Shown piece by piece: positions 26,753-34,969 of a stretch of 64,000 nucleotides of DNA (its first letter is position 1; each line of letters opens with the position of its first letter). The notes under the pieces were generated by a model that made no database searches, was not told where the DNA came from, and saw only the letters and a program-made list of their open reading frames with translations. The DNA lies in the NCBI GenBank assembly GCA_945860955.1, contig CAMATH010000028.1, positions 1 through 64,000 on the forward strand, read 5' to 3'. The translations under genes were made by a program, and so were the position numbers. Origin of the DNA: Planctomicrobium piriforme (GTDB taxonomy: Bacteria; Planctomycetota; Planctomycetia; Planctomycetales; Planctomycetaceae).

Positions 26753-27994
26753 ATGTCTCTGGCTCCCGCCGCCGAATCTGATTTTCAACCGTCGACTCAA
26801 GAAGAACTGAGTCGCTGGCTCGCCGACAATTCCACCGGCCCCGCCCGTCCGGTTTTTGCCGTCGGTGGCGGCACGTCGACGCAGTTTGGATATCCCAGCA
26901 CGGTCGCCGGTCAGACCGTCAGCACGACCCGGCTCGATCGCGTGATCGACTACCCGGCACGCGACATGACCGTCACAGTCGAAGCGGGAATCACGATCGA
27001 ACGGCTGCAACAACTGCTGGCGACCGAACGACAACGACTGCCGATCGACATTCCGGAAGCAGACTGGGCGACACTGGGGGGAGTGCTGGCGACCAACGCC
27101 AGCGGTTCCCGCCGACTGGGGCTGGGGACGATGCGCGACGCCGTGATCGGGCTCTCAGCGGTGGACGCGGAAGGACGGCTGTTCAAATCGGGTGGCCGGG
27201 TCGTGAAAAACGTCGCTGGCTACGATTTGTGCAAGATGCTGATCGGTTCGCTGGGGACCCTGGCGGTTGTTTCGCAGATCACGTTGAAACTGCGGCCGAT
27301 TCCCGAACGGTCGGCGATTTTATGGGTGCCCCTGTCTGCGATCGGCGAGGCTGAGCCGATTCTCGAGCGGCTCACCTCTTCCGCCACCCGCCCGGTGGCG
27401 ATCGATCTGCTCGATCGGCGCGGAGCGGAACTGGTGTCGGCGAAGTCGCGACTTTCACTTCCCGTGAATGCTGCCGTACTGGTTGTTGGCGTCGAAGGGG
27501 GCGTTCGCGATACCGACTGGCAGTTGCGAACCGTGCAGGATGAAATCCGCCGCGTTCAATCGGGCGAGTCACACGCGGTGGAAGCCGGTGAAGTCGACAA
27601 TTTGTGGTCGGCATTGACGGAGTTTCCAGTCGCGATCGAAGGCCCCGTCACATTCAAGGCGAGCCTGCTCCCTTCGCGGACGGTCGCGTTTGTCGAACAG
27701 TCGGCTCGATTCGGTTGTGCCATTCAGGCCCACGCCGGCTCGGGGATTGTCACGGGTCATTTGCCGGGTTCGGCGGAGACGGTCGAATCGGCCCAGGCGA
27801 TTATTCGCCCAGTGCGCCAGGCCGCCGAAGCGTGCGGAGGCAGCCTGGTTGTGATGCGTTGTGACGATGACTGGAAAGCCACGCTGAATGTGTTTGGCCG
27901 TTCGACCCCCGCCACAGACCTGATGCGAACGCTGAAAACGCAGCTAGATCCCCGCGGACTGCTGAATCCCCGCCGACTGTTTGGAGACATGTAA
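26753..27994 (+). CDS. glcE: Glycolate oxidase FAD-binding subunit GlcE
   Basis: A 413-residue second FAD_binding_4 protein, diverged from GlcD. FAVGGGTSTQFG stands where the PP-loop sits, and LGGVLATNASGSRRLGLGTMRD and KSGGRVVKNVAGYDLCKML are the typical GlcE blocks. The C-terminal part is shorter and lacks the GlcD HAGDGNIHP motif, as expected for GlcE. The gene ends with TAA at 27992-27994 and glcF begins at the very next base, which supports translational coupling. The product should sit in the membrane-associated GlcDEF complex. Confidence 0.9.
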   Translation: MSLAPAAESDFQPSTQEELSRWLADNSTGPARPVFAVGGGTSTQFGYPSTVAGQTVSTTRLDRVIDYPARDMTVTVEAGITIERLQQLLATERQRLPIDIPEADWATLGGVLATNASGSRRLGLGTMRDAVIGLSAVDAEGRLFKSGGRVVKNVAGYDLCKMLIGSLGTLAVVSQITLKLRPIPERSAILWVPLSAIGEAEPILERLTSSATRPVAIDLLDRRGAELVSAKSRLSLPVNAAVLVVGVEGGVRDTDWQLRTVQDEIRRVQSGESHAVEAGEVDNLWSALTEFPVAIEGPVTFKASLLPSRTVAFVEQSARFGCAIQAHAGSGIVTGHLPGSAETVESAQAIIRPVRQAAEACGGSLVVMRCDDDWKATLNVFGRSTPATDLMRTLKTQLDPRGLLNPRRLFGDM

Positions 27995-29365
27995 ATGACC
28001 AGTTCGGCTCCCCCAGCCCCGCTGCCGACCGACTTGCCTGTCTTAGCAAATTCGGGACGCGTGGGCAGCGACATCGACTACGAGAAATTCCTCGACTGCG
28101 TCCATTGCGGGCTGTGTACCGCCGCGTGCCCGACGTATCTCGAAACGGGCGACGAAAACAATTCGCCGCGCGGGCGGATCTATCTGATGCGATCGGTCGT
28201 CGACGGCCGACTCGAATTGACCCCCCGGGTTGAAAAACACCTCGATTTGTGCCTGGATTGCCGGGCGTGTGAGACGGCGTGTCCCTCGGGTGTGCAGTAT
28301 GGCCGGCTGATCGAACCGTTCCGGGCGGCCCAGCGTCGGGCCGAGGCCGCCGCCGGCAATCCCAAAAACCAGGACTGGTTTCACCGGTTCATTTTGTACG
28401 GAATGTTCCCGTACGCGAATCGGATGCGGTGGTCGCTGTTGCCCGCGAAGTGGATGCAGATGCTGAGGCTGGATCGACTGTTGGAAGCGACCGGGCTGAC
28501 TCGGCTGTTGCCCGAGCGATTGCGGCGGATGCAGCGGCTGCTCCCGACCCTGGTGAACGGCGGCCCCGCGCTCCCCGAGTTCCTCCCCGCGATCGGCCCC
28601 AAGCGGGCCCGGGTCGCGCTGTTTACCGGGTGCGTGGCCGACGCCGTCTTCCGTCACCAGCATTGGGCGACCGCCCGTGTACTTCAACAGAACGGTTGCG
28701 ACGTCGTCGTCCCACGGCAGCAGGCGTGTTGCGGGGCGATTCATTATCACTCGGGGGCCGACGCCCCCGCGCTTGCTCTCGCCCGGCAAAACGCCCAGGC
28801 GTTCGACGCCGCCCAGGTCGACGCGGTGATTGTGAATGTCGCCGGTTGTGGCTCGATGCTGAAGGATTACGGTCATATCGCGCACGAACTCGAACCGCAA
28901 AACAGCGCGTTGCAGGCGACACTGTCGAACTGCGCGTCGAAAGTCCGCGATGTTTCGGAGTTCCTGTATTCACTCGGGCTGATTCCTCCCAAGGGACGCA
29001 TTCCGTTGCGGGCGGTTTACCACGACGCCTGCCACTTGGTCCACGCCCAGAAGATCCGCGAACAGCCGCGCGAACTGTTGGCACAGATCCCGGGGTTGGA
29101 GATCGTCGCAATCAAGGAACCGGATGTGTGTTGCGGGGCGGCGGGAAGCTACAATTTGACGGAGCCGGAAATGTCGGACCGACTCGCGGCCCGCAAGATT
29201 CAGAACATTCTGGAACAAAGCCCGCAGGCGATCATTTCCGGCAACGTCGGTTGTTCGATGCAGTTGCAGGCCGAATTGCGGCGGGCGGGTCGGGAGGTGT
29301 GGGTCGCGCATCCCATGGAATTGCTGGACCTCAGTTACCGTGGTCTGGCACCGCCCCAGCGGTAA
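27995..29365 (+). CDS. glcF: Glycolate oxidase iron-sulfur subunit GlcF
   Basis: The product has 456 residues. Two 4Fe-4S ferredoxin motifs lie near the N-terminus (CVHCGLCTAACPTY and CLDCRACETACPSG). The C-terminal half contains two CCG domains, each with its cysteine pair (QACCGAIHYHSG and DVCCGAAGSYNL). The layout and length are those of GlcF, which takes electrons from GlcD/E and delivers them to the quinone pool. It is encoded directly after glcE with no spacer. A HAD phosphatase gene begins about 150 bp further on. Confidence 0.93.
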   Translation: MTSSAPPAPLPTDLPVLANSGRVGSDIDYEKFLDCVHCGLCTAACPTYLETGDENNSPRGRIYLMRSVVDGRLELTPRVEKHLDLCLDCRACETACPSGVQYGRLIEPFRAAQRRAEAAAGNPKNQDWFHRFILYGMFPYANRMRWSLLPAKWMQMLRLDRLLEATGLTRLLPERLRRMQRLLPTLVNGGPALPEFLPAIGPKRARVALFTGCVADAVFRHQHWATARVLQQNGCDVVVPRQQACCGAIHYHSGADAPALALARQNAQAFDAAQVDAVIVNVAGCGSMLKDYGHIAHELEPQNSALQATLSNCASKVRDVSEFLYSLGLIPPKGRIPLRAVYHDACHLVHAQKIREQPRELLAQIPGLEIVAIKEPDVCCGAAGSYNLTEPEMSDRLAARKIQNILEQSPQAIISGNVGCSMQLQAELRRAGREVWVAHPMELLDLSYRGLAPPQR

Positions 29366-29518
29366 AGCTGGCTGGCACCAATCACATCGGCAGTACCGTT
29401 AGGACTTTTTCGCGACTTTCACCGTGTCGGGACCGACTCGACGTGCGTCTTTTCACCAGAGTGTTCGGCGATCTGGTCGCGAAGCCGGCAAGCCCCAGTG
29501 TTCCCTCAGAATTCTCCC

Positions 29519-30193
29519 ATGTCCAACACCGTCCCCGCACCTGAGATCCGAGCCGTCGTCTTCGATCTCGACGGGCTCATGTTCAACACTGAAGACATCT
29601 TCAACGAGGTGGGGCACGAAGTGATGCGCCGCCGAGGAAAGGAGATGACGAACGAACTGTTATCCCTGATGATGGGGCGTCGGGCACCGGAGGCGATGCA
29701 GGCCTGTATCGACTACCACCAGCTCGATGACACGGTGCAAGGCCTGATTGACGAGACCCGCGTGTTATTCCGCGCGCTTGCCGAAGATCGGCTCGCCCCG
29801 ATGCCCGGACTGCACGACCTGTTGGCCCATATTGAAACCCGGCAACTTCCCAAAGCGGTTGCGACCTCATCAGGGCGCAAATACCTCGAAGAGATTCTGA
29901 CACGGTTCGAACTGTTCGACCGGTTCCATTTTACCCTGACGGCGGAGGATGTGACGCATGGCAAGCCGCATCCCGAAATCTATCTCTCGGCGGCCCGTCG
30001 ACTGGGCATTGAACCGTCGCAAATGATGGTATTGGAAGACAGCCACGCGGGGACAACGGCCGCAGTCGCGGCCGGTGCGGTCGCGGTCTCGGTCCCGACC
30101 CGGCACAGCCGGCACCAGGATTTCAGCCACGCCCACTACGTCGCCGAGCGGCTGGATGACCCGTGGGTCATGAGTCGCCTGGGAGGTGGGTGA
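29519..30193 (+). CDS. HAD-family phosphatase (beta-phosphoglucomutase/phosphoglycolate phosphatase-like)
   Basis: The product has 224 residues from ATG 29519; the GTG at 29498 is less likely. All four HAD motifs are present: FDLDGLMFNTED (nucleophile Asp and acid/base Asp), ATSSG (Ser/Thr), HGKPHPEIY (Lys) and LEDSHAG (acidic motif IV). The C1-type helical cap follows the first motif. This subfamily includes beta-phosphoglucomutases and 2-phosphoglycolate phosphatases. Its position just after glcDEF suggests that it dephosphorylates 2-phosphoglycolate to feed the glycolate oxidase, but sequence alone does not settle the substrate. Confidence 0.88.
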   Translation: MSNTVPAPEIRAVVFDLDGLMFNTEDIFNEVGHEVMRRRGKEMTNELLSLMMGRRAPEAMQACIDYHQLDDTVQGLIDETRVLFRALAEDRLAPMPGLHDLLAHIETRQLPKAVATSSGRKYLEEILTRFELFDRFHFTLTAEDVTHGKPHPEIYLSAARRLGIEPSQMMVLEDSHAGTTAAVAAGAVAVSVPTRHSRHQDFSHAHYVAERLDDPWVMSRLGGG

Positions 30194-30363
30194 GGTGACG
30201 CCATTTGGCACCACTCCATTCAAGCATCACTGAATTCGGAACTGTCCACTCGGTTTCGCCTGATCGTCCTTCAACCGTAGGCGCAGTTCTAGCCTATTTT
30301 TCCCAGTCGGCTGTGTCGCGTCTGGGGCCACTTCAAAGGACGGAAATTCGTCCTTCGCGAGTA

Positions 30364-31398
30364 CTATTTGTCTCGGTACTCACCGTGACACGTCTTGCAC
30401 GACTTGCTCACCCGGTCTAGAGCCTGGTTCGCCCGCGTCGCGGTCTCTTTCGAATCGGTGCTTTTCGCGAGTTGTTCGAGTTCTACCCGTAACGTGTCGG
30501 CCGCCTGCTCGGCGGTTTTGAGCTGTGCCTGGAAACCGGACCCCTTGCGTTCTGAATCCGAATTGCGTGACAGTTCTCGATAGGCTTCCAGCAACTGAAC
30601 GGCGACTTCTGGGGGTGCGGTGCGCGAATCGCCCGTACTCTTCCATTCCCTCTTCGCCAGCCCCTTCAGTTCGTCGTGGAGGCGGTCAATTCCCAGCATC
30701 GCATCCACCAGGGACGGGGTTGGTACGGATTCCGGAAAGTCGGCGGGCAGCTCTTTCGTCTCAGCGACAGTCGGGATCGCCAGCTCTCTCACGTCGCGAT
30801 ACAGACCGCGATACGCCGGATCCGTCCCCGCCATTTTCAACCACGCCTCTGCTTCAGAACGTGACCAGTTGTTTCGGGCGATCGCACAGGCGGCGGCGGC
30901 GGCCGGCCCCCGGTGCTTGCCATGGTGACAGTGGATGAACACCGGCCCGGGGAGTTCGCGAACTGCCTTAATCATGATCGGAAGTTTGTCCCGCCGCAGC
31001 CCGTCGTACCCGATCGGAAGATGGACGTACCGTATTCCCAGTTTGCGGGCGGCTTCCACAGGGGGCGGTGTGCCATCGACCGAGATAATTGTGCGGACAC
31101 CCATGGTTCGCAACGCCTCCAGGCCCGCTTCCCCATTCGGCTGTCCCCCGCTGTAAAGGCCTGGTGCGAGTCGAAACAGGTTTTCAATCGTCGGCGATTC
31201 GAGTTTCTCGACTCCCGCGACGCCGAGTTCCGTCACTGGATCACGATTTTCGGTGCCAACCGGTTTCTCGGTTCCGTCGAAATTTCGTCGGGGAGAGGAA
31301 CCTAAACCGACCGCCAACAGCAGCATCAGTCCGGCGCACAACATCCGGAGCGACGTGGTCGCGCGTCTCAGTGGAAGGGGGTCACGGGGAGACATCAT
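30364..31398 (-). CDS. Protein-tyrosine-phosphatase-like domain fused to a cytochrome c'-like domain
   Basis: A 344-residue protein with two parts. After an N-terminal hydrophobic segment (MLCAGLMLLLAVGLG, an export signal or anchor), residues about 75-205 form a dual-specificity-phosphatase-like fold. It has LAPGLYSGGQP, GVRTIISVDG and the active-site loop FIHCHHGKHRG, which keeps the C-x5-R signature (Cys157, Arg163). Residues about 225-344 are helical and end in CKTCHGEYRDK, a C-terminal CxxCH at 334-338 as in cytochrome c' proteins. A phosphatase joined to a single haem site is unusual. The start is the first ATG of the frame (31396-31398); the Met at residue 19 is an alternative. It stands alone between divergent neighbours. 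Confidence 0.82.
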   Translation of the reverse strand: MMSPRDPLPLRRATTSLRMLCAGLMLLLAVGLGSSPRRNFDGTEKPVGTENRDPVTELGVAGVEKLESPTIENLFRLAPGLYSGGQPNGEAGLEALRTMGVRTIISVDGTPPPVEAARKLGIRYVHLPIGYDGLRRDKLPIMIKAVRELPGPVFIHCHHGKHRGPAAAAACAIARNNWSRSEAEAWLKMAGTDPAYRGLYRDVRELAIPTVAETKELPADFPESVPTPSLVDAMLGIDRLHDELKGLAKREWKSTGDSRTAPPEVAVQLLEAYRELSRNSDSERKGSGFQAQLKTAEQAADTLRVELEQLAKSTDSKETATRANQALDRVSKSCKTCHGEYRDK

Positions 31399-31733
31399 GG
31401 CAGGAAGGCGGAAGAAAACCCGGCAAGCGAACCTTCAGGGGCGATTTCACACGGCTGCAGAGGAAGTACTGACGCGGAGCCGCGCCCGTCGGAAAGCGGT
31501 GGCCGACCAACGATTCCTACGTGACAGAGATCCTACCGCCAACACAATTTGTTTGCCGTCGGACTGCGAACTTCCCTGGCGGCCGTTGGCGGCCATACCG
31601 GTCGCTGGAGAATTCCCGTGGGGAATCTCGTGACATCGTCCATGCGTTGCGGTACAACCGATCGGCATGATTAGCGGATTCCGTTCGCGGAATACGTCCA
31701 ATGCGAACAACCCTCCTCCGAGAATCCTGATTC
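31399..31733. other. 335-bp spacer with a degraded palindromic repeat
   Basis: The spacer separates two divergent genes. At 31478-31520 it holds a copy of the dispersed element best seen at 17337-17390. The left arm is clear (AGCCGCGCCCGTC...AAGCGGT) and the right arm decayed. Nothing else is recognised. Confidence 0.6.
31478..31520. repeat. Degraded copy of the dispersed palindromic repeat
   Basis: Left arm AGCCGCGCCCGTCGGAAAGC and the following GGT are kept, then GGCCGACCA as loop. The right arm retains only parts of the expected complement (ATTCCTACG). It shares its start and the AAGCGGT core with the copies at 17337 and 49481. Confidence 0.6.
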
Positions 31734-32201
31734 ATGGACATGAACTCCGTCATTGACGAGTACCTGGCGGGCACCGCGAAACTCCGGGAGGCGACCGCCG
31801 GCCTGTCGTACGAACAGCAGCGAACTCGCCCGGTGGCGGGTAAGTGGAGCGTTCTGGAAGTGGTCGCCCATCTGGCCGACTTTGAACCGGTTTATGCCGA
31901 CCGTATGAAGCGGGTGATCGCCGAGGAGACCCCGGCACTGATGTCGGGAGATCCCGACCTGTTCGCCGCCAGCTTGGCGTATCATGCCCGCGATCTGGAC
32001 GAAGAGCTGCGGTTGATCGAGGCGGTGCGCGGGCAGATGGCCCGGATTCTGCGTCAGGTTGACCCGGCCGCCTGGTCTCGCGCCGGCAAGCACAGTAGCG
32101 ATGGCCTGATTTCGCTGCAAACGCTGCTAACCCGCATCACCAATCACATTCCGCACCACCTGCCGTTCATTGTGGAAAAGCGAAACGCGATGGGAGTCTG
32201 A
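31734..32201 (+). CDS. DinB-family (DinB_2) protein
   Basis: A 155-residue four-helix-bundle protein. The DinB metal site is visible as the histidine in VVAHLADFE and the paired histidines in ITNHIPHHLPFIVEKR. GKWSVLEVVAHLADFE is the characteristic second-helix block. Family members are putative metal-dependent, often bacillithiol- or other thiol-linked transferases or hydrolases in the cytoplasm; the reaction here is unknown. The length is typical. The start is ATG 31734, or ATG 31740 two codons later. The small membrane protein gene starts 7 bp after its stop, so they probably form one transcript. Confidence 0.88.
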   Translation: MDMNSVIDEYLAGTAKLREATAGLSYEQQRTRPVAGKWSVLEVVAHLADFEPVYADRMKRVIAEETPALMSGDPDLFAASLAYHARDLDEELRLIEAVRGQMARILRQVDPAAWSRAGKHSSDGLISLQTLLTRITNHIPHHLPFIVEKRNAMGV

Positions 32202-32208
32202 TTCGATC

Positions 32209-32586
32209 ATGAAGTCAAGCTATCTGGTCTTATGCTGTGCGGTCCTCGGAGGATGTCTGGGATATCTGGCGTTTTTCTGGCTGGTGGGACAAGGTTTGTA
32301 CGGGCTTGTCCTGCCCGGCGGAGCGCTCGGCATGATGGCGGGGATTCCCCGGAATCGGTCGAAGGTGACGGCCATCGCGTGCGGTCTGTTGGCCCTGCTG
32401 CTGGGGCTGTTCACCGAATGGCGATTCGCACCCATGAGGGCTGACGATGGGTTTGCATATTTTCTGACTCAAATCCACCATTTGAAGCCGGTGACCCTGC
32501 TGATGATCGTCGTCGGTGGCGCGATGGGATTCTGGATTCCCTTTCGACGTATCGACGACACGGCGGACTCTCGCACCGCGTCGTAG
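32209..32586 (+). CDS. Small four-helix membrane protein
   Basis: The product has 125 residues from ATG 32209. Hydrophobic segments occur at LVLCCAVLGGCLGYLAFFW, LVLPGGALGMMAG, VTAIACGLLALLLGLF and VTLLMIVVGGAMGFWI, which gives four likely membrane helices. A short polar link carries TEWRFAPMRADDGFAYFLTQI. I do not recognise the family. Coupling to the DinB gene, whose stop is 7 bp upstream, is the only context. Confidence 0.65.
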   Translation: MKSSYLVLCCAVLGGCLGYLAFFWLVGQGLYGLVLPGGALGMMAGIPRNRSKVTAIACGLLALLLGLFTEWRFAPMRADDGFAYFLTQIHHLKPVTLLMIVVGGAMGFWIPFRRIDDTADSRTAS

Positions 32587-32634
32587 TCGTCATTGGCCAT
32601 GACAAGGCGGCCACAACCTACGCAGCCGTCCGTA

Positions 32635-34923
32635 TCACCCGAATCCAGACAACCGTCTTAGAATCCATTCGATCACCAGCAGACCGACTATGGCCCCCCA
32701 CAGCCACGGGCGGTCCCACAACGGTTGCCGGCTCACCAGCGACTCCCCCTCGATCTCTGGCAACTGCTTCAGCACCTCAGCCAGCTCCCGGCCGCTGTGC
32801 AGTTCTTTGCCGCCGGTTTGGGCGGCGAGTTCACGCAGGATCTCGGGACGAGGCTGAGGTCGCAACAGTTCGTGCAGGTCTGGGAGAATCTGAATCTTGG
32901 TGGTCGTCCGGCCGATCTCTTTTCCTTTGTACGTCGCGATCACTTCGATCAACCGCGTCGGCAGTGCCGCCGACTCACCGGCACCCAGGTCGACAATCGA
33001 CGCCAGCGCGTCGGAATCAAGTTCCGCCACGTATCCCTTTCCGCTCGCGTCGGGTGACAGGGTAATCGCGGTGGCGGCGAGGGTGCCGGCGGCGGCCGCC
33101 GGCAGTTTCACTTCCGCCCGCAGTTCATAATCGACCGTCTCGTCGTACATTTCGGTGTAGGCTTTCGCCGTCAGGTGAATTGGCTCACCGGCCCGATACA
33201 GCAGCTTGTCGGTCTCGATCAGCACCCGCCGGGTTCCCGCGACCGAATTCTCGGCCAGCCACCGCACCAGATTCCGCCAGAACCTGCGGAAATAGCGGTT
33301 GTCGTTCTCGCCCCAGCGCGATTCGAAGTCGCGGCCCCAGTCGGCGGTGGTGTCGGGTGAGAAGGCGAATGTCCGTCCTTTGCCGTACGGTTGCGACGCG
33401 AACACCGGCATCACTTCGTTCAGATTGGGAATCGGTCCGACCGAATACGCCAGGGCGGTCGCCGCCGGCTTGAGGCGCTTGATGTAATTGGTGCCGTAGA
33501 AATAGGGCATCGCCGCGATCGCCCGCTGGTTCTGGTCGGGATCGTCAACAATCCGCCAGATCGGATGATTCAGTTCTTTCGCGGGGACACTGACGCGGAA
33601 ATTGTGATACAGCCAGCCCCGCCCCAGATTCCCTCCCGACATGTCGACGGGAATCAACTGGTCCCACACGGTCTGGTCCCAACCCCCGGCACCGAAGCTG
33701 GTGATTCCCCCCACCATCACAAACCCGCCCCCCCGCTCGCTCACGAGTTCCACGACCCAGTCCAACTGTTCTTTCGTGTACGCTCCCAGCACAATGTCGC
33801 TGCAGATGACCACGTCGTATTGAAACAATTCCTCTTTCGTGGTCGGGAAACCCCGGTTGACGTCGTCGATCCGCATCAACCTGGGACGCTGCACATATTG
33901 CTGGTCGGCGATCATCGCCACGCATTCGATTTCCTTGTCTTCCTGCAACGCGTCACGGACCCAGCGATACTCGGTCCCGCCCGTCCCTTCCATGTAGAGC
34001 ACACGGAGTTTGCGTTTTTGAGTCCCGAGCTGGAAGGGCACCTGGTTGTTGCGCAGGGTGACCTCCCCGGGAAGTGGCGGAACCTCAAGCAGCAGTTCGC
34101 CAAATTCTGGATTCGCTTCGACCACCATTTCAAACGGGGTTTCCCCGTCGCTGAGAGTCAGCGGGAGCGTCGCCATCGGTTCGGCGAACGGCCGATCGAC
34201 CGGTCGGACGGACAGGACAACGCGTTCGCCCGGATATCCCGCCGCGCGCACGACTCCGCGGATTGGTGCCTTGACGCCCGCGTCCACTCTCCGGGGCACC
34301 ACCAGATCGTCAATTCCCACGTCGCCTCGAACCTGCGGGTTGCCGATCGGATAGACATGGACGGGGATATTCAGCCGTTTCAGCACGTCGGCGGTTGTCG
34401 CGAGTCGATCCCCATCGTCGATCGCGCCGTCAGAAAAAACCACCACGGCCCGAGGCGGCTCGCGCGAGAAGCGGGCTGGCAATTGTTCCAGTGCCATACT
34501 CAGTCGGCTCGCATCGTCGGTCGGGCCGAGCTGCCCCAGATCGGGGAGAGCCGCGAGCGAGTTGCCGAACTTGAACATTTGCAACCGGGGACGCTTGTCC
34601 GCAGGGAGTCTGCGGTCGGCGTCACCAATCGCCTGCTGCACCGCGGTCGCCCGCGTGATTGGTTCCTCAAGACTCATGCTGCGGGATGAGTCGATGAGGT
34701 AATGCACCTGCGAAGGCTGAGAAGGAAGATGATGTTCTTGCCGATGCGCCGGGTTCAGCAGAACCAGTAGCAGCAGCCCCAACACGAGGATTCGCGGAAT
34801 GAAGATCGACCACCGACGGAGTCGATCGGAAATCGCCAGCCGACGCGCCCCCACCACAAGCGCCACGCAGCCCGCGGCGAGCAGGCCGTAGAGCCAGAGG
34901 GGGTAGGGGGAGGAGTCGAGCAT
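32635..34923 (-). CDS. VWA and glutamine-amidotransferase-like membrane protein (last gene of MoxR/VWA cluster)
   Basis: The product has 762 residues. Two N-terminal helices (LWLYGLLAAGCVALVV and ILVLGLLLLVLL) are followed by a VWA domain with a MIDAS-like site (YLIDSSRSMSLEE). Beta domains follow, then a class I glutamine-amidotransferase-like region around residues 375-430 (YDVVICSDIVLGAY, GGGFVMVGGITSFGAGGWD). A final membrane helix (LWGAIVGLLVIEWILRRL) ends the chain. The layout matches planctomycete membrane proteins at the end of MoxR/Bat clusters. The protein would sit in the inner membrane with large extracytoplasmic domains. It follows the DUF4175 gene by 46 bp, a spacer made of short GAAGGAT-type tandem repeats. 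Confidence 0.86.
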   Translation of the reverse strand: MLDSSPYPLWLYGLLAAGCVALVVGARRLAISDRLRRWSIFIPRILVLGLLLLVLLNPAHRQEHHLPSQPSQVHYLIDSSRSMSLEEPITRATAVQQAIGDADRRLPADKRPRLQMFKFGNSLAALPDLGQLGPTDDASRLSMALEQLPARFSREPPRAVVVFSDGAIDDGDRLATTADVLKRLNIPVHVYPIGNPQVRGDVGIDDLVVPRRVDAGVKAPIRGVVRAAGYPGERVVLSVRPVDRPFAEPMATLPLTLSDGETPFEMVVEANPEFGELLLEVPPLPGEVTLRNNQVPFQLGTQKRKLRVLYMEGTGGTEYRWVRDALQEDKEIECVAMIADQQYVQRPRLMRIDDVNRGFPTTKEELFQYDVVICSDIVLGAYTKEQLDWVVELVSERGGGFVMVGGITSFGAGGWDQTVWDQLIPVDMSGGNLGRGWLYHNFRVSVPAKELNHPIWRIVDDPDQNQRAIAAMPYFYGTNYIKRLKPAATALAYSVGPIPNLNEVMPVFASQPYGKGRTFAFSPDTTADWGRDFESRWGENDNRYFRRFWRNLVRWLAENSVAGTRRVLIETDKLLYRAGEPIHLTAKAYTEMYDETVDYELRAEVKLPAAAAGTLAATAITLSPDASGKGYVAELDSDALASIVDLGAGESAALPTRLIEVIATYKGKEIGRTTTKIQILPDLHELLRPQPRPEILRELAAQTGGKELHSGRELAEVLKQLPEIEGESLVSRQPLWDRPWLWGAIVGLLVIEWILRRLSGFG

Positions 34924-34929
34924 TGGGTT

Positions 34930-34961
34930 GAAAGGATGAAGAATGAAGGATGAAGGATGAA
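34930..34961. repeat. Short tandem repeat in an operon spacer
   Basis: The spacer between the DUF4175 and VWA/GATase genes reads as repeated GGATGAA/GAAGGAT units followed by an A-run. It is the only non-coding sequence between the two genes. Confidence 0.6.
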
Positions 34962-34969
34962 AAAAGGGG

